Of a stretch of 64,000 nucleotides of DNA, positions 51,876-60,578 are shown piece by piece. The DNA comes from Planctomycetota bacterium (GTDB lineage Bacteria > Planctomycetota > Phycisphaerae > UBA1845), in assembly GCA_024280855.1 (NCBI GenBank), contig JAJRPG010000006.1, forward strand, positions 45,222 through 109,221, given 5' to 3'. The translations under genes were made by a program, and so were the position numbers. Within the stretch, counting starts at the first letter, position 1; the number at the start of each line of letters is the position of its first letter. A model generated the notes under the pieces. The model made no database searches, was not told the origin of the DNA, and saw nothing but the letters and a program-made list of their open reading frames with translations.

Positions 51876-52073
51876 GCCCAACCCTCGGCATCCGCAACTG
51901 ATAGGGGCACAAGGGGGCCAGGACAGGGGAAATCCGCTCACACTTCACAGCCCGTGTTGACCCTCATGCTCGACATGTAGTATACTGCCCCGTCGTGTTA
52001 TTGTTGACACGCGATTTTGGATTGAACGGCCAACGTCCTGCTCGGACAGACGCCGCAATGATACTTAAATGGT

Positions 52074-52188
52074 AAACGGTTCGAGGCTTGATAACGCATA
52101 ATGACAAGTAGTCTGAGTTTGCTGGCAGCCCCTGGCTGTTCCGGTGGCCCGTGACTAGGCGCATTATCAAGCTGGGGACCGTTTTTTT
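52074..52188 (+). ncRNA. Rod-like structured RNA candidate / thrS leader ending in U8
   Basis: AAACGGTTC pairs with GGACCGTTT (9 bp), 3x3 internal loop, GCTTGATAA pairs with TTATCAAGC (9 bp), apical GGCAGCC-CCT-GGCTGTT hairpin, then T8. Confidence 0.6.
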
Positions 52189-52228
52189 TGTATATCGTTA
52201 GTTATTAAGTTTATTTTCGGAGATTGTC

Positions 52229-54409
52229 CTGAACGTCACACTCCCTGATGGCACTGTCCTGGAACTTCCAGAAGCGTCAACCACTGCCGACGTCGCCGCA
52301 TCTATTGGCCCGGGCCTGGCCCGCATGGCTATCGCTGGTCTCGTGACTCAACAAGATAGCGGCGAAGGCGAAGTGTTCGATCTTGATCGAGCATTACCCG
52401 GCGATTGCCATCTCGAAATTTTCACGGCTACAGACGAATCACCAGCGAGTTTATTCGTATTGCGTCACAGCGCCGCCCACATTATGGCTGAGGCGATTTG
52501 CAAGCTATTCCCCGCAGCTAAACTCGTTTATGGCCCGCCCCTTGATGACGGTTTTTACTACGACATCGACCTGGACCAATCCATCACCCCGGACGATTTC
52601 CCGCGTATCGAAGCGGAAATGACCCGCATTATCAAAGAAAAAAGGACTTTTTCCCGTTACGACATGCCGCGCGAAGAGGCTATGACCAAACTTCATGACG
52701 AGGGCAATCGTTACAAAATCGACAACGCAGAACGAGCTGAGGGCGATTCGCTCAGCTTCTACGTCACAGGCAACAAGAGCGATGGCCACTTCGAAGACCT
52801 CTGTCGAGGCCCACACATTCCAACTACGAAACTCGTGAAGGCGTTTAAGATTCAGCAGGTTTCTCGTTCACACTATCGCGGCGATATTAACGACCAACCT
52901 TTGCAACGCATCTATGGCACGGCCTTTTTCAAAAAAGCTTCACTGACTGAATATATGGAGCGTATGGAGGAAGCTAAGAAGCGCGACCATCGCGTACTCG
53001 GCAAAGAGCTAGACCTGTTCACCATTAGCGAACAAGTCGGCGGCGGCTTGGTGCTATGGCAGCCTAACGGCTCGGTTGTGCGCACTGAACTTCAAAACTA
53101 CCTCACCGGCGAAATGAAAAAGATGGGCTATCACATGGTCTACACCCCGCACGTAGGCCATCTTGATTTGTATCGCACCAGCGGCCACTACCCGTACTAT
53201 GAAGACTCCCAATACCCAGCCATGTTCGAGACCGAGCGGGGCAAAGCCATCCAAAGCGCGCTTCAGTTAGCCAGGCGCGTGCAAAAAATGTCGGGCAAAG
53301 ACCTCGACCAGGGATTATCAAACGTAATCACAGCCACCGAATCCATCACAAAAATATGGGGCCAAATCGAAGGCATCGACCCCAACTCAGCTATAGATAA
53401 GACAATTGAATGCCTATACAACGCACTAGCTGATGAGCCAGGCTACTTGCTCAGGCCGATGAACTGCCCGCACCATATTCTCATTTACGCCTCTAAGTTG
53501 CGTAGCTATAGGGACTTACCGTTCCGAATCGCGGAATATGGCACGGTGTATCGCTTTGAGCAAAGCGGTGAAATAAGTGGTATGACGCGGGTTCGCGGGT
53601 TTACTCAGGACGACGCCCATCTATTCTGCACGCCCGACCAATTGGCTGATGAGTTGGTAGCCACGGTCAATTTGACCAGAAAAGTCCTTGAGGTACTCGG
53701 CCTAACTGATTACAGCGTTCGATTGGGCCTTCGCGACCCGGATAGCGACAAATACGTCGGTTCTGACGAAAATTGGGACAAAGCAGAGGCAGCCATCCGC
53801 CAAGCGGTCAAGGCTAGCGGGGTTGATTACGTCGAAGAACAAGGCGAAGCCGCGTTTTACGGGCCGAAAATCGACTTTGTAGTCAAAGATTGCATCGGCC
53901 GAAAGTGGCAGTTGGGAACCGTACAAGCCGATTATAACTTACCGGAGCGATTTAAGCTTTCGTATGTCGGTTCAGATAATGCCCAGCATCGTCCGGTGAT
54001 GGTCCATCGTGCCCCTTTTGGTAGCATGGAGCGGTTCGTCGGAATTTTGATTGAACATTATGCCGGGGCATTTCCGCTTTGGTTGTCGCCGGTACAAGTT
54101 GGCATTACAACGGTTAGCGACAAGAGCAAGGATTTCGCTAAGGAAGTATACGCGACTTTGCAAAAGGCAGGATTGCGTGTGGGGCTGGATATGACCAGCG
54201 AAAAAATCGGTCCTAAAAAGCACCGTTTTCGCCAGGCGAAGGTAAACTACATTCTTGTTGTCGGCGAGCAGGAATCCCAGAGCCACACGGTCAACGTAAA
54301 CGATCGCGATGGACAGGTGCTTGGCAACTTGTCGGTGGATGAATTCATCCGGTCGTGCCAGGAAGAAATTGATTCTAAAGGCAGCAGTAAAGTTACTGTG
54401 GCTCAATAG
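52229..54409 (+). CDS. thrS: Threonyl-tRNA synthetase (probable CTG start)
   Basis: TGS domain begins upstream of the listed ORF: LNVTLPDGTVLELPEASTTADVAASIGPGLARMAIAGL; RHSAAHIMAEAI; LLRPMNCPHH; RVRGFTQDDAHLFC; GSMERFVGILIEHYAG. GGAG 6 nt before CTG 52229; frame stop TAG at 52199. Confidence 0.93.
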   Translation: MNVTLPDGTVLELPEASTTADVAASIGPGLARMAIAGLVTQQDSGEGEVFDLDRALPGDCHLEIFTATDESPASLFVLRHSAAHIMAEAICKLFPAAKLVYGPPLDDGFYYDIDLDQSITPDDFPRIEAEMTRIIKEKRTFSRYDMPREEAMTKLHDEGNRYKIDNAERAEGDSLSFYVTGNKSDGHFEDLCRGPHIPTTKLVKAFKIQQVSRSHYRGDINDQPLQRIYGTAFFKKASLTEYMERMEEAKKRDHRVLGKELDLFTISEQVGGGLVLWQPNGSVVRTELQNYLTGEMKKMGYHMVYTPHVGHLDLYRTSGHYPYYEDSQYPAMFETERGKAIQSALQLARRVQKMSGKDLDQGLSNVITATESITKIWGQIEGIDPNSAIDKTIECLYNALADEPGYLLRPMNCPHHILIYASKLRSYRDLPFRIAEYGTVYRFEQSGEISGMTRVRGFTQDDAHLFCTPDQLADELVATVNLTRKVLEVLGLTDYSVRLGLRDPDSDKYVGSDENWDKAEAAIRQAVKASGVDYVEEQGEAAFYGPKIDFVVKDCIGRKWQLGTVQADYNLPERFKLSYVGSDNAQHRPVMVHRAPFGSMERFVGILIEHYAGAFPLWLSPVQVGITTVSDKSKDFAKEVYATLQKAGLRVGLDMTSEKIGPKKHRFRQAKVNYILVVGEQESQSHTVNVNDRDGQVLGNLSVDEFIRSCQEEIDSKGSSKVTVAQ

Positions 54410-54420
54410 ATAATGATAAC

Positions 54421-54484
54421 ATAGCGGTTACTCTTAAGGAGTAAGACTAAAATGGTTTTAGTCGCCAGCCGCATTGCTTTTTTT
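54421..54484 (+). promoter_or_regulatory. Structured leader between thrS and infC
   Basis: GCGG/CCGC outer pairing, TTACTC-TTAA-GGAGTAA and perfect GACTAAAA-TGG-TTTTAGTC hairpins, then T7. Confidence 0.45.
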
Positions 54485-54498
54485 GAAAGGTTACTGTC

Positions 54499-55017
54499 AT
54501 CGCAAAGGAAGTTCGCAGGAATGAACGTATTCGGATTTCTCCAATACGTGTGATCGATCAGGATGATAATCAGCTTGGTGTCATCCCCACCATCGAGGCC
54601 CTCAATTTAGCCAGGGAAGCCGGCTTGGATTTGGTCGAAGTATCTCCCACTGAAACACCACCGGTTTGTCGAATTGTCAACTACGGCAAGCAGTTGTACG
54701 ACCGTAAAAAGCGTATCAAAGCATCGCAAGGCTCGCATACGGTTACGCTCAAGGAAGTACGTCTTCGCCCTAAAACAGATCCGCACGACTTAAAAATTAA
54801 GCTCGATCGGGCGAAGAAGTTTTTGGAGCTAGGCCACAAGTTGCAGTTCACCATGCTTTTTCGTGGTCGCGAACGGTTTAACCGAGAATTCGCGGCTAAT
54901 ATCTTCAAAGGTATTCTGGCTGAACTCGGCGAAACTATTAAGATTGAAAGACCAGCATCTATGGAAGGTCGCCGAATGACCCTGCTCGTCTCACCGGTCA
55001 AGAAAGCTAAGAAATAG
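54499..55017 (+). CDS. infC: Translation initiation factor IF-3 (probable ATC start)
   Basis: In-frame (I)AKEVRRNERIRISPIRVIDQDDNQLGVIPTIEALNLAREAGLDLVEVSP; no ATG/GTG/TTG between the TGA at 54484 and GTG 54550; GAAAGG 8 nt before ATC. Confidence 0.93.
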   Translation: MAKEVRRNERIRISPIRVIDQDDNQLGVIPTIEALNLAREAGLDLVEVSPTETPPVCRIVNYGKQLYDRKKRIKASQGSHTVTLKEVRLRPKTDPHDLKIKLDRAKKFLELGHKLQFTMLFRGRERFNREFAANIFKGILAELGETIKIERPASMEGRRMTLLVSPVKKAKK

Positions 55018-55238
55018 CGCGTGACACGCCCCTGCAAATAGTATGACCATAATAATTGGCCGTGCAGCCGTGGTTGGCCGTAATCGATGTTCATGGCAGG
55101 CACTGATTAGCCTGTCAGGTCGAGTTTCGCTGTGCCCTTGCCACGTCTGAGCAAAGACCCTAGTCTGCATGTGCAGACAAAATGGGGAAGAATTGTAAGT
55201 TTCATGTTTGAGGATAAAACAAAGAGAGGACTGATATC

Positions 55239-56384
55239 GTGCATACTGACTTGATTGAACCACATGGGGGAAAATTGGTGGATTGCTGCGGCGCAGCTGA
55301 GATGTCCACCCCGCCAGCCGTAGCGATTTCGCTGACACCTCGCCAGCAGTGCGATTTGGAGATGATTGCGGTCGGCGCAATGAGTCCACTAGATGGGTTC
55401 GTGGGCGAGGCAGATTACAACAGCATCTGCGACAACATGACCCTCGCCAACGGCGTGGTTTGGCCTATGCCAATCACCTGCGCAGTAGACCATGCCACCG
55501 CAGACAAAGTCTCCGTTGGCGACAAAGTTCAACTAAACGATGACCAGGGTCGACTGCTTGGCTATTTGAACGTTTCTGAAAAATACACCCAGGACAAAAA
55601 GAAGCAGGCCCTTAAAGCTTATGGCACTGATGACGAGGCTCATCCCGGCGTTAAGGTGATGATGGAAGAAGGCGACACCTGCCTGGCTGGTAAGATTGAG
55701 GTCGTCACTCCACGACACGACCCAATGTTCACGGCTCACCGACTCACACCTGTTCAAACTCGTGAGACGTTTGCGAAAAAAGGCTGGAAAACCATCGCAG
55801 CTTTTCAGACGCGTAATCCGATTCACCGCGCTCATGAATATCTCACCAAGTGCGCCCAGGAAATTACCGATGGCCTATTGATTCATCCGCTCATGGGTGC
55901 AACCAAAGACGGTGATATTCCTGCTGACATTCGTATGCAGTGTTACGAAGTGATTATCGAAAAATATTATCACCCAGACCACACGATGCTATCAGTCTTG
56001 CCCGCAGCTATGCGATATGCAGGCCCTCGCGAGGCATTGTTTCATGCGATTCTTCGTCAGAACTATGGCTGTTCGCATATCATCATTGGCCGAGACCATG
56101 CAGGCGTGGGTAAATACTATGGCACCTTTGATGCACAGCATTTGTTTGATAAATTACCGGAAGGCGCATTGAAAATCACGCCATTAAAATTCGAGCATGC
56201 AGCTTGGTCCAAGACGGCTGGTGGCATGGTCAGCGGGAAAACATTCCCAAAAATCGAAGGCGATCAGATTTTCCTTTCGGGAACCAAGGTTCGAGAAATG
56301 CTGGTCAAAGGCGAGCGCCCTCCGATCGAATTCACGCGACCTGAGGTGGCGGACATTCTGATTAATTCGATGAAAAACGCCTAG
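55239..56384 (+). CDS. sat: Sulfate adenylyltransferase (ATP sulfurylase)
   Basis: FQTRNPIHRAHEYLTKCAQE; LPAAMRYAGPREALFHAILRQNYGCSHIIIGRDHAGVGKYYG; FLSGTKVREML. Confidence 0.95.
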   Translation: MHTDLIEPHGGKLVDCCGAAEMSTPPAVAISLTPRQQCDLEMIAVGAMSPLDGFVGEADYNSICDNMTLANGVVWPMPITCAVDHATADKVSVGDKVQLNDDQGRLLGYLNVSEKYTQDKKKQALKAYGTDDEAHPGVKVMMEEGDTCLAGKIEVVTPRHDPMFTAHRLTPVQTRETFAKKGWKTIAAFQTRNPIHRAHEYLTKCAQEITDGLLIHPLMGATKDGDIPADIRMQCYEVIIEKYYHPDHTMLSVLPAAMRYAGPREALFHAILRQNYGCSHIIIGRDHAGVGKYYGTFDAQHLFDKLPEGALKITPLKFEHAAWSKTAGGMVSGKTFPKIEGDQIFLSGTKVREMLVKGERPPIEFTRPEVADILINSMKNA

Positions 56385-56414
56385 CGTTCAACGTTTTGAA
56401 TAAGCAACGCTACG

Positions 56415-56448
56415 AAGGCAGGTCAGTGATGGCCTGCCTTTGTTTTTT
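56415..56448 (+). terminator. Rho-independent terminator after sat
   Basis: AAGGCAGGTC-AGTGAT-GGCCTGCCTT stem followed by TGTTTTTTG. Confidence 0.85.
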
Positions 56449-56605
56449 GTTCAGTACAGCGGGTGTTCCATTGTTTGCCTACTGGCAAAGAGTGGGGGAC
56501 GGACAGCACTGATGAGAAGTTGAGAAAGCCATACCGGCACTTAATTTGGTTACGGCTATTAATCATCTACTGAAAGTTTGATGGTTAAATAAACGACCGA
56601 CCTTC

Positions 56606-56633
56606 CCCCACCCTTCGGGAGTACCCGAAGAAT
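56606..56633. repeat. Intergenic element core, copy 2
   Basis: CCCCACCCTTCGGGAGTACCCGAAGAAT; contains perfect hairpin CTTCGGG-AGTA-CCCGAAG. Confidence 0.6.
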
Positions 56634-56742
56634 GGAGTACCCAGACCGGTGTTGTCAGAGTGATTTACTTCTGTGAAAATGTTAGTAGAGATGAAGTTTA
56701 GCTAGGTGGTAACATGCCTACTGACCGTAAGGAAATAATCCG

Positions 56743-57759
56743 TTGAACAATGCACCAAATATCACTGTCAAGGATGTACCAGCTGAGGTGGTTCAAGCTA
56801 TCACTGCGATGCGTCGCCCGATTATGATTTCGCACGTCGTGCCTGACGCCGATGCCCTTGGCTCTATGATATCCATGGCTCTGGCTTGGCGCGATGACCA
56901 GCGACAGCCAAAGGTGTCCCTGCCTGAGGGGTCCATCTCGCAGCGGCTTCAATTTCTTGTAGACCTTGCAGATGCGCCCGTCGCAACCATTGAAGACTTC
57001 GCCCAGGCAGACGGCTTTGTGGTCATCGACACCGCGAAAAAGCTCCGTTGCAATGTCGGGCCAAATCTTAAAGATACCGATTGGTCAGCCGGTCGCCCCA
57101 TTATCAATATCGACCACCACGCCACGAGCACTCAATTTGGGGGCATCAACTGGGTTGTGGGCGGAGCCAGTAGCACCTGCGAGCTTGTTTACTACTTGCT
57201 ACGCGCAGCTGACCGTCCGATTAGTGCCGCAAGTGCGTCACTCATATATTCCGGTATACAAACTGACACCATAGGCTATTCGCTGCCGACCACCTCGGCT
57301 TCTGCATTACGGGCGACGGCGGATGCTGTAGAACTGGGCGCGGACATTGGCCAAATCGGCGAAAGGCTTGGCCGAAGTCAAACCCAAAGCGAGTTCGATT
57401 TATTACGGGTTATTTATGACAACACCAAGGTCTTAGCCGACGGCAGATTAGCCTATAGTTCAGCCAGTTTCGACGACATTGAAAACGCTGGATGCACCGC
57501 TGCGGACATTGACGACCAGATCAACGTGCCTCGCTCGTTGGATGGCGTGGTCTTAGCCATGTTGTTTACGGAGGGTGTTCAAGGTAAAACGCGCATCAAC
57601 TTTAGAGGCTCCGGGCAGGTCACCATTTCAGAATTAGCGGCGATATTCAAAGGCGGCGGACACTCCCAAGCGGCGGGGGCGATTCTCGATTGCGGCATCA
57701 ACGAAGCCATTGAAAAGGTTGTACCCCAAGCGCTCGAACATTTAAGCACTTTTGTTTAG
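56743..57759 (+). CDS. DHH/DHHA1 phosphoesterase (NrnA-like oligoribonuclease / pAp phosphatase)
   Basis: ISHVVPDADALGSM; IINIDHHATSTQFG; C-terminal GGGHSQAAGA. TTG start. Confidence 0.92.
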   Translation: MNNAPNITVKDVPAEVVQAITAMRRPIMISHVVPDADALGSMISMALAWRDDQRQPKVSLPEGSISQRLQFLVDLADAPVATIEDFAQADGFVVIDTAKKLRCNVGPNLKDTDWSAGRPIINIDHHATSTQFGGINWVVGGASSTCELVYYLLRAADRPISAASASLIYSGIQTDTIGYSLPTTSASALRATADAVELGADIGQIGERLGRSQTQSEFDLLRVIYDNTKVLADGRLAYSSASFDDIENAGCTAADIDDQINVPRSLDGVVLAMLFTEGVQGKTRINFRGSGQVTISELAAIFKGGGHSQAAGAILDCGINEAIEKVVPQALEHLSTFV

Positions 57760-57767
57760 CCGAAGAC

Positions 57768-57785
57768 GTCAGGCAATAGCCTGAC
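57768..57785. terminator. Hairpin between convergent NrnA-like and DUF2723 genes
   Basis: GTCAGGC-AATA-GCCTGAC perfect stem; T-rich tract about 10 nt downstream. Confidence 0.45.
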
Positions 57786-57839
57786 CTACGAAACTTTTTC
57801 TTAGCTGTGCATACGAACGCACATGACAAGTTGAAGTTA

Positions 57840-59348
57840 TCAATCCATTTCATACCACACTTTTGAGCTTTCCACCGCTATAATTGGACGATTGCGAAAG
57901 GGCAATAACATACGCGGCCAGGTTGAATAGGAAGCGTTAATTATTGTGATATCCGGTCTATTGTGTGTCACATGCTTGGCATAATAAAGTGCCCCGGACG
58001 TTTCCCATATGGTACAAATCACCGTATTGGGAGGGAGAGAATTTAGATCAAACTCCCGTTGGAATGTTGTGGCATCTACCTCACGACCATACTCGCGGCG
58101 TGTGGGGACGTGCCAAATAGTAAAAATTATGGTTATACCCAGGATAACCGCAGAGGTTATACGGCTAGGCTTCTCGCCAAGTAATTGCAACACTCTTGAT
58201 ATTGATATGCCAACTAATACACTGCAAGTAAAAAGTAGTGGTAGCGTATTAGCCGCGCCCCCGTGGATACGGTACAGGCAGACGAACAAGATACTCTTAA
58301 CAGCTAAGCCAATCAGGATGACAGCTGCTAACCAGTTTTTCGACCACACAAAGCTAACACCGGCGAGTACAACGATCAGCCAAGTAGGGAATATGAGTCC
58401 TTCTGAACCCCACTGGGCAACACCAAGCCATTGCCGTAAATCATATCCAAGCCATCGCATTTTGCTTTTCAAGCCAGACCAGGTATTGCCCATCTGCGAT
58501 CGAAATTGAGCGCCGCTAACCAACCAAAACATACGCTCACACTTAGCGCCAAAGCCAAGATCACTCGATGGTACGCAATGAGCTTCGGCATTGTATTGTT
58601 CGATATAATTATAAACAGTACCAGGTCTATCCCGTACAAAGATGCACGTTCCTGTATATATAATAGGAATAACCAAGACAAATATTGCTATCGCAACATC
58701 ACGGCGAGGTGAGCGCATGGAACGCCATCTGCTTATAAAAAAGATGGTGACTGCAACGACAACAAACGCCAGAAAAAACACGACCGGCGGACGATTAGCC
58801 AGGGCAATCCCAATGCTTAGTGCACCTAACCATAACCATCGACGTCGCTTTGTCTCGGCAAATTGGATGAGCCAATATACGGATAACGCTTCAAAAAAAA
58901 GCGTCGGCATGTAAACTTCGGGTGTAAGAAAATTCGACCACACACGAGGGTGAATGGTAAACAAAAGTGAAACCGCCGCAGCCAGCCATGCGTCTACGCC
59001 GAGTCTTATTTGAATGAGTGTGCATATCGCCACAACCCCTAAGCCGCTCGCCAGGCATGACAGCGAAACATCATACGCCGCGTCGAAGGGAAGCACCCAG
59101 GTAAGGACGTGCAGTATGGATGTGTATAGGACGTAGCCTGGCGGGTGAGTAATTCCACGGGTAGCGGCTGCTAGTTGAATCCCACCGGAATCACCAAAAC
59201 AAATCCCTTGAGGCAAGCGAGGAACTGTGAATGCCAGCAAGACGAGAACCGGCACCATGACAGCTAGCCATTCCCGGACTCCCAGTGATGATTGTTTCCC
59301 TTGCGGTTGACCGCGATGATCACAATGAGCTTTCATATCCATAGCCAA
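57840..59348 (-). CDS. DUF2723 family multi-TM glycosyltransferase-like protein
   Basis: DSGGIQLAAATRGITHPPGYVLYTSILHVLTWVLP signature; many TM helices. Confidence 0.88.
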   Translation of the reverse strand: MAMDMKAHCDHRGQPQGKQSSLGVREWLAVMVPVLVLLAFTVPRLPQGICFGDSGGIQLAAATRGITHPPGYVLYTSILHVLTWVLPFDAAYDVSLSCLASGLGVVAICTLIQIRLGVDAWLAAAVSLLFTIHPRVWSNFLTPEVYMPTLFFEALSVYWLIQFAETKRRRWLWLGALSIGIALANRPPVVFFLAFVVVAVTIFFISRWRSMRSPRRDVAIAIFVLVIPIIYTGTCIFVRDRPGTVYNYIEQYNAEAHCVPSSDLGFGAKCERMFWLVSGAQFRSQMGNTWSGLKSKMRWLGYDLRQWLGVAQWGSEGLIFPTWLIVVLAGVSFVWSKNWLAAVILIGLAVKSILFVCLYRIHGGAANTLPLLFTCSVLVGISISRVLQLLGEKPSRITSAVILGITIIFTIWHVPTRREYGREVDATTFQREFDLNSLPPNTVICTIWETSGALYYAKHVTHNRPDITIINASYSTWPRMLLPFRNRPIIAVESSKVWYEMD

Positions 59349-59794
59349 GCATTATATCGCAAACTAAACAAGTACGGTATTGGTGAATGTGCTTCATGCG
59401 GTCAGTAGTATTTTATTCTGAAGTTAGTTGATAGGGCCGAAATTATAGGCGGCCTCAGACACTATATCAACTATTGCGTTCGGCTGATACGCTATCGTAT
59501 CGCGGCCAAGCCTTGCTTGTAATGAAAAAATGACAATTCGGGGAACTTTGCAAGCTCCACCAGCGTCTAACCTTATGGACATCGCAGGATGACAGCCATG
59601 TGCTTTTACATGTCTTGTTCCCGTGAGTACCACATAACTAGCGACGAAAACACGTTAGACAAAACATAACGACAAGCGTAGCCGCGGTCATACCTACGGC
59701 CAGTGGAACCGTTCTACGCGAATCGTGAATACAATAGAACGATGCAACGTGCATCGCTCAGTCCATTTAGATTGCTCAATGAAGGGAGATTTTC

Positions 59795-60109
59795 ATGCTA
59801 GACTCAAAACACACTAAAATTATTGGTGGATCACTCGGCGGGCTGATTGTTTGCGTCGCTGCGGTTTTCTGTTTTTCCAATGACACTGTCGAGACACAAG
59901 ATCAAGTCGCCAGTAACACACGGATCGTAAGGAGTACGGCGGAGACGGATACTGGACGAATAGCCAGGCCGATTATAGAAAAGCGGGAACCGACAACCAG
60001 GGTTGTGAGGATTCGAGAGCCGCATCGTAATGGGGGCAGGCGTTTGCCACGCAACCACAAACACAAGCCAAAAAGGGTTATCCAAGAACAACTAAAACCT
60101 GCTGCGTAA
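59795..60109 (+). CDS. Small membrane-anchored or secreted basic protein
   Basis: MLDSKHTKIIGGSLGGLIVCVAAVFCF TM/signal then Arg/Lys/His-rich tail; GAAGGGAG upstream of ATG. Confidence 0.55.
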   Translation: MLDSKHTKIIGGSLGGLIVCVAAVFCFSNDTVETQDQVASNTRIVRSTAETDTGRIARPIIEKREPTTRVVRIREPHRNGGRRLPRNHKHKPKRVIQEQLKPAA

Positions 60110-60578
60110 ACGAGACCATGAGAAACATTAGAAAAAGTGGGTCCGTGCACCTATCACAATATGTTGCATGCCAGGCTGACTGCCTTAATCAGGACGGGTA
60201 GTCAGCCTGGAGCAGCATTACGGTGGGTGCGTTCTCTTTTGCTGCCTGAATAAGGCTAGGGAACCCCCTACGCCCTACACCTGACCTGCGATAATGCCAG
60301 GGGAATTGCACTAGCCCATCACACGTCGACTCACATTTAACCTACTTAATCATCCATTCCCAGATTATTGTCTCCCAACATTGCACACTGGCCTCATCGT
60401 GCTATCATTCCCCGACTTGTTTCGTGCCCGCCATGCGTCCCGGTAGAGGCCTGTTGACTTGCCAGACTTCGGTTTGACTCTTACATCCAAAACCTAACGA
60501 ATCGAAACAAGTCACGGGGGAAGTAACGCCTAAAGCGGCTGGGCGACTAAGAGTAACATCATAGAGAGAGAGAAGAAA

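Noticed and set aside
52074-52188. T-box riboswitch for thrS
   Set aside because: GGTGGCCCG only vaguely resembles the AGGGTGGNACCGCG T-box core; no stem I/specifier arrangement was evident.
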